Positions 22,690-33,639 of a stretch of DNA of 64,000 nt are shown here, piece by piece. Each line of letters starts with the position of its first letter. Positions within the stretch are counted from its first letter, which is position 1. Below the pieces are notes generated by a model. It saw only the letters and a program-made list of their open reading frames with translations. It was not told the DNA's origin and searched no databases. The DNA is from Otatea glauca (lineage: Eukaryota > Streptophyta > Magnoliopsida > Poales > Poaceae): contig CM070723.1 of assembly GCA_036346275.1 (NCBI GenBank), positions 4,650,001-4,714,000 on the forward strand, read 5' to 3'. The translations under genes were made by a program, and so were the position numbers.

Positions 22690-23163
22690 CCGTCCTCCAA
22701 CCTGACCGGCCTCGTCTCCGGCTTCGCCGTGAAGGGGCTCGGCGTCGAGGACATGGCCGTGCTCTCCGGCGCGCACTCCATCGGCCAGTCCCACTTCTCG
22801 TCCTTCGTGCCGGACCGCCTCGCCTCCCCGTCCGGCATCAGCGTGCCGCTGCCGAACCTCCTGAGGAGGAGGTGCCCGACCAGCGCCAACGACCCAACGG
22901 TGGCCCAGGACGTGGTCACCTCGAGCGCGCTGGACAACCAGTTCTACAAGAACGTGCTCAAGCACAGGGAGCTGTTCACGTCGGACGCCGTGCTGCTGTC
23001 GGCGCCGGAGACGGGGAGGATGGTGCGCGCAAGCGCAAGGTTGCCCTCGTCGTGGGAGAAGATCGAAGTTCGCAAAGGCAATGGTGAAGATGTCCCGCAT
23101 CGGCGCGAAGAGCAGCGACCTCGGTGAGATCAGGAGGTGCTGCCGGGTCGTGACGCTTCAACT
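22690..23163 (+). pseudogene. 5'-truncated, frameshifted class III peroxidase copy
   Basis: The frame opens inside the protein with LTGLVSGFAVKGLGVEDMAV, then LSGAHSIGQSHFSSF (proximal haem-ligand His kept, the usual Cys replaced by Phe). It continues through NDPTVAQDVVTSSALDNQFYK and SDAVLLSAPETGRM. Near 23055-23070 it shifts frame: the expected end (KFAKAMVKM..., GEIRRCCRVV) continues in another frame. Signal peptide, distal-His region and exon 1 are absent, so no active enzyme can be made. It lies downstream of the intact gene in the same orientation, so it is probably a decayed tandem duplicate. Confidence 0.9.
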
Positions 23164-23394
23164 AACAAGCTACAAAGCTAGCCTTCTCGAGGAAAATTAC
23201 ATAGCAAGTCAGCTGTGGAATTTTCAACGTTTCAGTTTCATTTGATTAAGGGTTTTAATAAACATCATGTGGATATTTTCTTAACAAAAAAACATCTAAA
23301 TTTATCTTTGGATTGCTCGTTTTTTTAAAGGCTCTTAGGCCAACAGTGCCTAATCCTCCCTCTATTATACTCCATAGAGTTCCTACCCTCACAA

Positions 23395-23961
23395 CGTTTC
23401 GAGCCTAGCCGGGAAAAAAAATTACGCTTAGGTCCTTTTCCTGAGAAAAAATTACGCTTAGATCTTTTTTCCGAAAAAAATCACATTTAGGTCCTTTTTT
23501 GGAAAAAAATACGGTTGGTCTTTTTTTTTGGAAAAAGAATATATATTACGTTTAGGTTCTTTATGCGTTTTTAGATATTGCGCTCGGGTCCTTTTTCGAA
23601 AAAATAAAATTACGTTTAGGTCCTTTTTCGGGAAAAAATACGTTCGATTCCTTTTTATGGAAAAAAATATACATTGCATTTAGGTTTTTTTTTAATATTT
23701 TTTTAACATTACGTTTAAGCCCTTTTTTGGAAAAATAAAATTCTGTTTAGGTCCTTTTTCGGAAAAAAAAATTTATGACCTTTTTTTTCCGTTTTTCTCG
23801 AGGCGGATCTTCCGTTCTAGCGAAATCGCAGATTGTATCCTTTCAGCCATTTCGCGTGTTTTCTCAATTTGCTCGCGTAGGGAGCGGCAATCCACGTTTT
23901 CTCGATTTGCTCGCGTGAGGAGCGACGGTCGCGGCGTGGCACGCCGCGCTCGATTATCTAG
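23395..23961 (+). mobile_element. Helitron-like non-autonomous unit 2 with intact 3' terminus
   Basis: Repeats of TTACGTTTAGGTCC-TTTTTCGG-AAAAAA fill 23415-23780. The end carries an 8-bp stem hairpin at 23930-23948 (CGCGGCGT, loop GGC, ACGCCGCG), then 9 nt and CTAG at 23958-23961 followed by T. A hairpin about 10 nt before CTRR and insertion next to T are the Helitron 3' signature. No RepHel protein is encoded, so it would be non-autonomous. The left end (expected TC) is not certain. Confidence 0.6.
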
Positions 23962-24329
23962 TATTCTAGATTAATAAACTGGATGGTACAAAAGTTTAGC
24001 ACATAAAATAGAAATTACTTATAACTCCTTAGTCTTCCCTTAGCATGCCTGCTCGCTGAAGATGGAGGAGAACAAGAGCTTGGCCTTTGCACCTCTATTG
24101 GTTGGTCACCGCTGAGCGCCGATGTTGGAAGGTGGCGTTGATCGCCGGAGCAACCCGTCGGACTTCCTCCGTTGGCCTCCAAATGCAGTGGTGATATGTC
24201 ATTTTCTTACCCATCCTCGGTGGGTGGCGTTGACCGCCAGCTGGCCCATATTGTCTCTTCTTGTCATGTGGCCTCTTTTGCGCGAGGCTAGAGGTTGAGG
24301 AAAATCTCGGATGAACCGCTACGAGTACT
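23962..24329. other. short gene-free stretch
   Basis: GC-richer DNA with GGTGGCGTTGA(T/C)CGCC repeated near 24130 and 24230. No open frame or known motif stands out. Confidence 0.4.
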
Positions 24330-25103
24330 TATCGCACTGATAATAGTTATATCATATCTATTTCCGTATTTTTTATATGAATAGAATACGAATAATATTA
24401 AATATAGATACAGAGCAAATACGAATCAGAACGGATACAATCACAGATATTTACTGAAACATGATAAACCTTTATATTGTACACGCAAAATGAATAAAAA
24501 AATAAAATTATTTATTTGATCCAAACATTCATAAAGAACATGTAAGGACCCAAGATGTATATTCTTTATTGAACTATATTTAAAATAATAAATTATATAT
24601 TTATGACTTTTTATGCATTTAGCTACTTATTTAAAATATTTTCCTATTAAGGATAGCAGAGTTTGAAATTTTTAGAAAATTTAAAATCAAATAAAATCTT
24701 TAAAATATTTTTTTAAATGATAGATTATGTCAGAAACTTTTCCAAAAAAATTCATAATTTTTGGAGCTAGTTTGCCATCTTTAATAATTAAAACTTGATT
24801 TGTGGATTAATTAAATTAAAAAACAGTTTTAAAATTCAGAAACCTTTTTGGGGCAAAAGAGTAACCTTGGTCCAGCCCACGTGCATATACGGATATTCGG
24901 CCCATCAGTATCCAGATTATCCGAATCCATATCCATATCCATATTCAACGGACAGTGAGCTACTGAATCTGTATCCGTATCCGATAAAAAATCCATATCC
25001 ATATCTGATCTGATGCTATCTGACAAATATCTAATCCGATAGAATCCAAATCCGAAAATTATCCGAATCGATCAAAAACTATCCGATCCGTTTTCATCCC
25101 TAC
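24330..25103. repeat. AT-rich transposon-like segment with ATCCATATCC repeats
   Basis: The right side (24880-25103) is built of variations of ATCCGAATCC / ATCCATATCC and ends CGTTTTCATCCCTA. Its reverse complement TAGGGATGAAAACGG is a common terminal motif of plant DNA transposons. I did not find a matching left end or target duplication, so it may be truncated. No coding capacity is visible. Confidence 0.3.
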
Positions 25104-25359
25104 TTACAAGAACTCTTTCTTCACCTGATGGAGGTAGTAATTAAAATGTAACACTTTATCTCAAAATCTACTCAATGTCCAGCCTATCCATAGAGTAGAT
25201 TTGCACAAATATAGCACATCATTTACACTTTCATTCTCACTTCGTGTAAAAGAGTTAACCTAAAGATGTTATGTTTGAACCTAATAAATATTATGTACTA
25301 CAACAACTCACTTTAGACAATCATTGCTTTGTATAAAAAAAGGTTAACCTAGAGATGTT
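25104..25359. other. flank of the solo LTR with an older tandem repeat
   Basis: GGTTAACCTA...GATGTT...TTTGAACC occurs at about 25253 and again at about 25342; the second copy was split by the LTR at 25360. TSD base ATGTT lies at 25355-25359. No gene. Confidence 0.5.
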
Positions 25360-25754
25360 TGAAAGCATCTAGGCACCCAATATGTTTTGGTTTTGATAAT
25401 TAATGACAACTTTGTTATATGATCTAATACTTTTCTTGAGAATATTGAAAGTAGGTCAATTCCAAGATTGATGACCATGGAAATATCAAAGAAGGTTCAA
25501 ACCAATCGGCAATATGTCAAGATCGTGAAAAGTTAAATTCATAAGGCTCTCTTTTTTTAGTCTTTTGACGATCTTGGAGTCTGAAAGAAAGATCGGTTTA
25601 CTAGATTTAGGGCCGTACTATTAAGAGGGATCTTGACTCTTATCTTGATGTCATTTAGGGTTTAAAGGCTCAAAATGCATATTCAAATAGTTGCCAAATG
25701 ATAAATAAGTTCCAATCTTGAAAATCCTTTAGAACAAATCAAATCTCTGGAAAC

Positions 25755-26115
25755 CCGGTGCTACCGCCCATGGCAGCGCGGTGCTATCGGGTGCACGGTA
25801 GCACCGGCTCAATAGGGCGGTGTGAAAATTCCAGAGAAGCACCTTTTTGGGCATTTGATAGCCCGGTGCTACCACCTATAGTATCCCGGTGCTACCGGAC
25901 CTATGGTAGCACCGGTCTTAAGCCCGGTGCTATAATTCCAGAGAGGTCTCTTTTCGAAGAAAGAAAATGAAGTGGAGCCCGGTGCTACCGGCCCTAGTTG
26001 GGCGGTAGCACCGGACCCCCTGTAACGGTCTCTGGCAAGTGCATTAAATGCACTATTCTAGCCGTTGAAATGGAGCCCGGTGCTACCGGTCCTACATGGG
26101 CGGTAGCACCGGAAA
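25755..26115. repeat. array of CCGGTGCTACCG / GGTAGCACCGG inverted motifs
   Basis: About ten copies of CCCGGTGCTACC or its complement GGTAGCACCGG, often paired head to head with 10-25 bp between (for example 25978-26014 and 26073-26112). Each pair can form a hairpin. They lie upstream of the LTR TATA box, so they may be U3 regulatory or structural repeats. Confidence 0.8.
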
Positions 26116-26167
26116 AATAGATTTTTGCAGATTTCGAGCTCCAACGGCTAGAAAGTTTGGTAGAGGC

Positions 26168-26175
26168 TATAAATA
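26168..26175 (+). promoter_or_regulatory. TATA box in the copia solo LTR
   Basis: TATAAATA in GAGGCTATAAATACCTCC, about 800 bp into the LTR, just after the hairpin array. It would promote transcription rightwards. Confidence 0.55.
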
Positions 26176-26868
26176 CCTCCTCACCTGCATTCTAGAGCAA
26201 CTCTTGGTCCTCATTGATGATATTTGAGCTCTAGCAAGTGTTCTCCACTCTTGTGTGCATTCAATTTCCATTTGTGAGTGCGAGAAGCAAGATTGAGTGT
26301 TGCATTTAGTGTTTGAGCCTTTAGACACCGACATTCGACCTCAAGCTAGCATCAAGGTTTATTACTCTTGGAGGTTGCCGCCTACTAGACGGCTTGGTGG
26401 CGATCGTGCGCGGTGAGCTTCTCAACGAAGATTGTGAGAAGCCCCGACAAGTTGTGAAGGCCGGAGTTCGCCTACCCGGAGCGGGGAAGAACTACCTTAG
26501 TGATCGAGGAAGTCTCAAGCGAGTGGAGCCGGCTTAACGTGGTTCAAGTCACCTCAACGTGGAGTAGGGGAGACCCGCAAGTCTCCGAGACCACGGGTTA
26601 AATTCCTTGTCTCCTATTTATTTGTGTTTGGTATTTTTGTTTGTTGAGTATCCATTTCATTAATACCATACTCTTCATAGTCTTTGTGCTCACAAGTCTA
26701 TTTACTTCACTTGGTTTGACATAGCATCTTAAGAAATTGCTAGAGCTTTAGTGTGTTCTTCATATTTGTATCTCAATTTCGCAGTATCTTTTGTAATTTC
26801 TAAATTGTGTTGAAAAATTTAGAAACCTCCTATTCACCCCCCTCTAGTCGGTTATCCTTGATCCTACA

Positions 26869-27819
26869 ATGTTAGGTTTGAACCCAATAAATATGGCAGC
26901 ACACCGCATACGCAGTAGATACCGCGAATCACCCCTCAGTACACATCCAGTGCTGGCGTATATGCCATGTTGTGTCTCTACTTTGGGCTCATACACGCCA
27001 TACGTCATATGTGTCCTACACTCTCATACACTTCCGTACGTCTAGTGCTAACATATATGACATGCTGTGTGTCCATTCTTCCACACACGCCACCCGCGCG
27101 CCAGAAAGTTGGGAGTCGGACTCGAGAGCCGGCCGCGTGGAACGGCGGGGAACACTGGGCAGCGTGCCTAAGGTAAAAGGGTAAAAAAAAAAACTCCAAG
27201 CTCGTTGGTAAAAAATAATATATAATAATATTTAATCGGTGATTTCAATTTACCGAGCCTGACGAAGTATTAGAGCTCAGCTAAGCTAGGTACGTTCAGA
27301 CTCACTAGCTCAGAATCAAACGGAACTCGAGCCGAGCTCAAATGGAGCCTAGCTAGCAGGAGCGTGCACGGGACGGGAGGCGCTGGGCCAAACTGAGGAT
27401 TCAGGGGCCATGCGCTGGCCACTTCGGGGGCATCTCGCTTTATTTTCCGTATTTTGGGCTCGACCTAGCGGGCTCCCGCTCGGGCTGGGTTAACCGAATT
27501 TTTATTTTAAATAATATATTTTTTTATTCAAATTGCAAAAATATACGTCCATCTCAAAAATTACAAAAATATACTTTTGTTGTCCGTATATAGGGCGATC
27601 CGATCGGTGCCGCTCTGAACGCGCGATATTTTCTCTGTCTGCGGTCAGTTCCTAAAAAAAATCATAACTTTTTCATACGATGTCGGATGGAGATGAACTT
27701 TATATGAAAATTGTAGCTCACGACGGGATCTACAACTTTTGTATATAAACTTTTTCAATTTAAATACATTTAAATAGTCAAATATGTGATAGAATGTTCA
27801 GATCTAAAAACCGCTCTGA
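26869..27819. other. gene-free stretch with short duplication
   Basis: GTGCTGGCGTATATGCCATG (26951) and GTGCTAACATATATGACATG (27045) are parts of a diverged tandem repeat of about 95 bp. The rest is transposon-like AT-rich DNA. No gene recognised. Confidence 0.4.
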
Positions 27820-27921
27820 ACGCAGTGAGGCGGCCAACGCGGGGTTCATGTCGGAGCTCGGCGAGGACAGCCGGTCAGAGAATGACGAGCAGTGGGACCG
27901 GCCGATGGTGTGCGATGCTGC
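27820..27921 (-). pseudogene. class III peroxidase fragment
   Basis: On the minus strand the DNA encodes SHTIGRSHCSSFSDRLSS and MNPALAASLR, matching the proximal-His region of the intact minus-strand peroxidase at 30470-31563 (HTIGRSHCSSFSNRL, MNPALATPLR). Only about 34 residues remain, with unrelated sequence on both sides. It is a relic of duplication or transposon capture. Confidence 0.85.
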
Positions 27922-28130
27922 AAGAGAAAGGTGGCAGGGTGGTGTAGTGAGGAGAAGTCGCCGTTTCACGCCTCTATTTATAGATCAGTGCCGTGCGGTG
28001 TATCGAAGGAATGGACCAGTAGTTGTTCGATCTGTACAATTCTTTTTAGCGCACGTCGTGACGACGCAATGTCAGCCGGGAACATGGATGAACAACTCAT
28101 CAGCGGTTGATTTGTGCTACCTCTCTTCTG

Positions 28131-28523
28131 TTAAACCGTGTGGCGCCAAGCGTCACATCGGTTCGAAAGGATTAGCGTATCAGGATTCAGAAATGCTTCA
28201 GGGAGGGTAGCATCGATAGAAAAGTTTATCTTTCGTGCGAGAGTCAAATAATTCTTCTGTCTACCGGTTGAAATAAAAGATTTTATAGTAAGATTATCTG
28301 GAACAATATTTCCATGTGTTTTAAGTAGCTGTTCTAACTGTGTGATTGAACTTAACTGGCCAGGCCAGTTTCCTGGAGAAATATGTGATAACAGAACGAA
28401 CCGGTTGGTATACGCCAGTGAGCTGAATAAATTAATCGTCTCTATGAAAGATTCTCCCTCTACGCGTTTGCCCAGGCTAACCCATTCTGACAGTTCACTT
28501 AACCGGCCAACTGATACGTACAT
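28131..28523 (-). CDS. unidentified open reading frame, 130 residues
   Basis: A clean frame from MYVSVGRLSELSEWV to DAWRHTV. It contains INLFSSLAYTNRFVLLSHIS and LARKINFSIDATLPEAFL. I do not recognise the family. The codon mix (frequent CTG, GAA, AAA; CGC and GGC present) differs from the GC-rich peroxidase genes and reminds me of enterobacterial genes, but I cannot prove this. No TATA box or splice signals are evident. It may be a transferred or captured piece, an assembly contaminant, or chance. Confidence 0.25.
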   Translation of the reverse strand: MYVSVGRLSELSEWVSLGKRVEGESFIETINLFSSLAYTNRFVLLSHISPGNWPGQLSSITQLEQLLKTHGNIVPDNLTIKSFISTGRQKNYLTLARKINFSIDATLPEAFLNPDTLILSNRCDAWRHTV

Positions 28524-29149
28524 ACTCTGTGATAGACGTAGGAAGTAACAAGCTCCAATAGGATGGACGCAAAGCGGAGAAAGATTGGTTCGGTTTGCGT
28601 TAATTGCTGGACGGTGGATAACATAGTGGTTGAGACTTTTTGTATGTAGCTAGCTTCTCCTCTATCTATGCAACAGCAGAGTCACAACAGGAGGGCGATG
28701 CTTACAGTAATCGGCGCCGGCGATGAGCGGTCACCCACCGGCAGAGAATTAGCCACCAACAGGAGAAGTGCAACGCGCTTACTGCCTACGGTGAGCTCGC
28801 GGCCGTGGCGGCCAACGTCCAGTGCCGCACGCTCACAACGCGGTCGTACAGCAGGATGTGCAATCTGAGGCCCTTTTCTTGCCCCATCCAGGGCTTGCAT
28901 AAAAAGAAAGTCAGACATTGAATCAAAATTGCTTCGATTATAGTAGCTAATGAGTTAAAAATTAAAATAAATCTATTTCGAACGAAAAATGTTAACGAGG
29001 TTCGGCTCAATAGTGACTTGCCAACTCGAATTTGAAATAACCATTTAAATAGTAAATAAAAAATATATATTAAATTATATCAATTTTGAAAGAACTTCGG
29101 TAATAGACTTGGTCTAGTCAGCCATGCACTGGTCTAGCGGCAGCAGGGA
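28524..29149. other. gene-free stretch
   Basis: A GC-rich patch at 28690-28860 contains GAGCTCGCGGCCGTGGCGGC and may be a gene fragment on the minus strand, but no family is recognisable. The rest is AT-rich. Confidence 0.3.
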
Positions 29150-29546
29150 GTCGGACCCAAGGTTCAAAATCCCAACGAAATTTCGAAAATCTCGGTCGAA
29201 ATTTCGGATTTCGGTTGGAGACAAGATTTCAAACCCCGGCAAAATAAAAAAAATAAAAAAATTTAAAAATACACACAAATGGTTTTTGACTAAAACCGTT
29301 TTTGGCTAAAACCTTCTGTGATATTAACGTGAGGTATTTTGACTTGATTTTAAGTTTTTTGGGGCGAGATTTCGGTGTTTCTCGCTGAGATCTCTAAAAT
29401 CCCGGTTAAAAAAAATCATAATTTAAAATTTGCTTTTTGGATTTTGTCCGGATTTCATCTAAAATTCTAAGATCTCGCCGAGATTTTAGATTTCGGTCAC
29501 ATCCGAGATTCAATCCAAAACCGAAATTTAAAACCTTAGTCAGACC
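29150..29546. mobile_element. hAT-type MITE with 8-bp target duplication
   Basis: A 381-bp element at 29158-29538 starts CAAGGTTCAAAATCCC; the reverse complement of its right end is TAAGGTTTTAAATTTCGG. It is flanked by GTCGGACC (29150-29157) and GTCAGACC (29539-29546), an 8-bp duplication with one mismatch, the hAT size. Palindromes such as TCTCGGCGAGA or close variants repeat near both ends. Non-coding. It is related to the larger element at 37479-38910. Confidence 0.7.
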
Positions 29547-30469
29547 TCGGCTGCATGGAGAGCTGGCCCTCGGAGCATTTGAGATGGGCCCGCCTAGAGA
29601 GTGTCTGTGTGGGGGAATTGCACAAACGAGGCCCACAGAAATCAGTGATGCTGTTTGGGCTAGAAGTTTTTGAGTCCTCCTATGCCACAGGCTGGTGATG
29701 CCGTGCTGGGCTACGTGTGGATCGTACGTACTCATGTACAATTAATTCGCCATCCGATTGGAATTGCAGCATCAACTGAACCAAACATACCAGTTCTACT
29801 TGTTTAGATGACAGATGATGAAGTGAATGAGGAGTGAGGATGACAGTATTTTGAAATGGAATCAATTGTTATCACCGCTCTCCATTCACCCGGAAGTACA
29901 AAAGATGTATTTGGATCCACGGAGAGTTTGTTTAAGCGGTGTCTGAGAAATGAGAGTACGTATTCTCAGGAGTACTATAGAATCATTTTCGTGTATATAT
30001 ATACACACACATATGCGCTATTCTGTACCTAAATAGTTATTTCACACGTCGGCCAGATAAGCGAGTTTAAATCATCTCACATATGTCTACCTCGTGTGTG
30101 GACTAAGCGAGTAGCTTACGTAACCAACTAGCTAAAAAGATCAGTGCATTATTACTTGAAGAATCCACCCATCACACATACTAGGAAGAAAAGGTTGAGC
30201 CAAAAATGGAAATTTTATTCAATCATACCGGCCTCTAACCGATCGAGTACAATTCTGTCAATTCCGCGCAAGACAACCACGCCTATCAGCTAAAACGAGA
30301 AGAAATAAGAATGATACAACATTCTTTTAAAGAAAAAAAAGGTAAGAAAATCAAAAAGATACTGCAACATGAACGGTGTCACTAAACCCAAAACGCACAG
30401 GGAACGGTAGTCAACTGCAAACAGTAGCTTCTCTGTGCTTGGACCGGCCGACCAAACTGTACGTCATAC
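29547..30469. other. 3' flank of the minus-strand peroxidase
   Basis: Holds the 3' UTR of the peroxidase (about 30200-30469) and AT-rich intergenic DNA with a short TATATATACACACACATA repeat near 29996. No further gene seen. Confidence 0.35.
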
Positions 30470-31563
30470 TTAGTTGACGACCCTGCACATCCTCCTGATC
30501 TCGCCGTTGGCAGCGGTCTTGACCTCGATGCCGGCCATCTTCACCATCGCCTTGCCGAACTTCTTCTCCCATCTCTTGGGGACGAAGGCGTTCTCCAAGA
30601 CCTTCCACAACGTCGCATGCGACGTGAGCAGCGACGCGTCGGAGTCGAACAGCACGTTGTGCGTGAGCACGTTCTTGTAGTACTGGTTATCCATCATGTC
30701 GGGCGTCACGTTGTCTTGCGGCACCGTGGGGTCGTTGGTGAAGTTGGGGTTCGCAGGGCACTGCTTCCTCAGCGGAGTGGCCAAGGCGGGGTTCATGTTG
30801 GAGGGCGGGGAGAGGCGGTTGGAGAAGGACGAGCAGTGGGACCGGCCGATGGTGTGCGCGCCGGAGAGGACGACGAGGTCGTCAAGGTCGAGGTTCTTGA
30901 CCTTGAAGTTGTCGATGAGCTGCGAGAGGTTGAAGGACGGCGGGGGCAGGAAGTCGAGGGCCTCGCTGGCGAGGGATACGCGCCCGTCGAAGCGGCCGGC
31001 CGGCATCTTGTAGTTGACCCTGCAGTTGCTGAGGAAGTAGGCGGAGTCGCGGGCGGCGAAGGCGATGATGTCGGCGCAGGAGACGACGCCGCAGCAGGCC
31101 TTCTCGAGCGCCTCCTTGGCCGCGTCGATCACCTCGAAGCCGCGCAGGCTCGGGAAGTTTGGCGGGCCGAGTTTCTCCGGCTGCGGGTTCGCCTGGGTCG
31201 GGTCGAGCAGGATGGATCCGTCACAACCCTGCAGGTACAATACAATCCCATTAATTCCAAGAACAAGGTGCAAACACTCAACAATTAGGTGCTTGATCAT
31301 GCATGCACAGTTCATTTGATACATTGCTATGAAGTATGAACAGATCATAATTGAGTGAGTACCTGGACGAAGCAGTCGTGGAAGGCCATGCGGATGATGC
31401 CAGCGCCGATGCCGGGGTTCTGGCTGATGGCCTTGTCGACGACGTCTCTGACGATGTACTCCGCCTGGGGGCACTTGCGGTTGTAGTAACCGACCTTGAG
31501 ACCCTGGCATGTCGCGGCCAGGAGCAGCAGAACGCACGAGATCCAAATCGCAGCCCTAGCCAT
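30470..31563 (-). CDS. class III secretory peroxidase, two exons, intact
   Basis: Secreted plant haem peroxidase acting on H2O2 and phenolic substrates. On the minus strand, exon 1 is 31563-31363 and exon 2 is 31228-30470, giving 319 residues. A signal peptide (ISCVLLLLAATCQG) precedes LKVGYYNRKCP. The distal-His motif is RMAFHDCF, and the proximal motif is VLSGAHTIGRSHC. GCDGSILLD, CCGVVSCADI and RRMCRVVN are also present. The intron follows CFVQ, the same position as in the plus-strand gene at 21116. I chose MARAAIW as the start because it begins the signal peptide and the TATA box lies upstream. Codon use is GC-rich and like its paralogue. Confidence 0.96.
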
Positions 31564-32883
31564 CGTTCTGGAGACGACAAGCTCGCTTGCGCTCTCCGAG
31601 TATATATGTGGCGAGTGGCAGGACACTGGAAGTGGAAGCTGCGGTAGTGACATGGAGACGCTCCTTTGCACGTCTATTTATACGTCCAGAAGTCAGAGGG
31701 TTCGGAAGAATCGCAGTACTGTTTGCGTGCATTTCTAAATCAGGTAGTACGCTAGTGCATGTTATCCCTTCTCTGACACCAGAGATGCAGGGAAGAACAT
31801 GCGAGCACAACTCAGCACGTATCTGAGTTCTGAGCTCTGACTTTGTGCTATGCATCCGAGTAATTAAGCTAGTAGTAGCACGTGGACATCTGACTGGAAC
31901 GAGTGGTTTTTTGAGCTCACATGTATGCAGCCAGCGTGGATGGATCAGTTTTGCTCTTGCAAGTGAGGTTAATTTAGCGATACTTTTTAGGACTCCAAGT
32001 ACCAAAATTCGCATTGAGACAGAACTATATACCTCCACCTTTTAAATTTTTAGTATATCTTGGTACTAACTTAATATAAATTTTGATACCTTCTAAGATG
32101 ATAAAAAGTCTCTAATTTAGCATCATCAAAGGTTGGGCGCATTCCGAACAATAATTCCTATATTAGCGAGGTAGGACCGTAGGAGTCACTGGCTCACTGC
32201 CCGCAAGTCAAAATGCTTTCCTTCTGTTATTCTGAACTTCTGACAGACCAAGTCTGGTTAGTCATACGTCTTCCGTCTGACTGAACTAGTGGAGAATAAC
32301 ACACGTCGCATGTGACAATACTCCTTCCAGCTTTTACTCCAATGGTGCAAAACCACACTCAGTTGTTCCTGTAAAGAAGAAGAAAAGGAAATTAATTAAA
32401 GCCAGTGATGCATGGAACGTGCACCAACTTGAAAAATGGCTGAATGGGCGAGATCTGAATGCCCTGCTAATTAAGGACAGAAAATTGCTCGAGAAGTTTG
32501 CATCGTCTACCAACCGGTAGTTGGCTACGTGATACTTGTATATTGGCATTCTTGTACCGGCTATACGCATGCACAGTCGCATATATACAGTGGAGAAGCT
32601 TCCACTCTTCTAAGCAAGTCGCGTTCATGCCGCCACCTTCAGCTAAATCGGATCAACTAGATAGCCGCCATGCATGCACGATTGCATGTGTTGGAAGCTC
32701 TAAATATATAGGGCCTGATCAGATCAAACGATCGATTCGTTCCTAGTTTGAAAAATGCTCTCGAATCTCGATCCAGCGCTGCATTATTGTTGCTCAAAAT
32801 CTCTACTCTACAGTCATCCATATTTATTTCTTTAAAAAGAAACTTATCTGCATTTTTGTATGAAGCTCCGACGCAACTCCCGG
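31564..32883. other. promoter region of the minus-strand peroxidase and intergenic DNA
   Basis: It contains the upstream control region of the gene at 31563. From about 32040 it is AT-rich, with no recognisable gene. Short frames here show no known family. Confidence 0.4.
31674..31681 (-). promoter_or_regulatory. TATA box of the minus-strand peroxidase
   Basis: TATAAATA read on the minus strand, about 110 bp upstream of the ATG. A second candidate, TATATA, lies nearer at about 31600, so the choice between them is not certain. Confidence 0.5.
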
Positions 32884-33022
32884 CAGTGGTAGATCCAGAA
32901 TTCAAACCTTCTGGGTGTGCAATGTCAACTCCATCAACATACTTGTGAACTGCGATGCAAATATCGATAGGAATAGGTATGATTTGCAAAGCAAAGATTG
33001 CGAGCGTGCGGCCCCGCCACTG
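32884..33022. repeat. short hAT-like MITE candidate
   Basis: 139 bp beginning CAGTGGTAGATCCAG; the reverse complement of its end is CAGTGGCGGGGCCGCACG. The termini resemble the ends of the hAT at 10045-13761. I see no target duplication. Confidence 0.35.
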
Positions 33023-33639
33023 AATTCCAATTTCAGCATCGTTGACGAACAAGAATTAGTCCCCTCTTGATTTTACCATTTCTTCCTCAATTTGGTCTCT
33101 CATTCACCGCTTTGGAAGTGTGCACTCGATTGCGGCCGGTGACCCTACCGGCCCCAGGACGTGAGCTTTTGGCTTTGTTTGGTATGATTGTAGCTTTTCT
33201 GAGAAGCTGTTTTCAGCTGGGCTGCATGACTGAACGGCTGTATGGCCGAGCTAAAGAAGTTTGATGTTTGATCGCCTAGCTTTTAGGTAGGCTGGCTCGC
33301 TGTTCTAAGTTGAAAAATGTCTAAAAATACCCTGAGTCAAATGATGGCATGTTTGATGACATTTGAAGAATATATGAGTGGATTTCATTTACTTTTTTTT
33401 CACATGACATATAAATGTAAATTTAAACATTAAACGTAGTAATTAATATTTGCCAACCATTGGAAAGCAACTGCTCTTGATTGTGGTGTGTGATTGCTGT
33501 ATCAAACTATCAATTCCTTTTAATAATCGTATGGATTGTGGATTGTCACCAACTTCGCTAACAATCGGACGAGATCTCGACAAAATAATACCTCTATTAT
33601 ACGCGAAAGATTTCAGGAAAGGAGAGCAACGCTACGTCA
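33023..33639. other. gene-free stretch
   Basis: From about 33170, GCTTTGTTTGGTATGATTGTAGCTT resembles the beginning of common grass MITEs, but I could not find a matching right end. No gene. Confidence 0.3.

Larger units (their letters stand above)
25360..26868 (+). mobile_element. solo LTR of a SIRE/Maximus-like Ty1-copia element
   Basis: A 1509-bp LTR from TGAAAGCATCTAGGC to GATCCTACA, flanked by a perfect 5-bp duplication ATGTT (25355-25359 and 26869-26873). The start and the near-terminal TTCACCCCCCTCTAGTCGG are typical of large copia LTRs of the SIRE/Maximus group. This assignment is from family knowledge; no gag-pol is present. It contains an array of GGTAGCACCGG inverted motifs and a TATA box. 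The flanking tandem repeat shows the pre-insertion sequence, which confirms the boundaries. Confidence 0.87.

Noticed and set aside
25755..26115. CRISPR-like array of short repeats
   Set aside because: The repeats are inverted, of variable spacing and inside a plant LTR with a perfect target duplication; no cas genes.
30617..31319. Plus-strand frames over the second peroxidase
   Set aside because: Shadow frames of the minus-strand gene, rich in Val/Gly/Arg without any domain.
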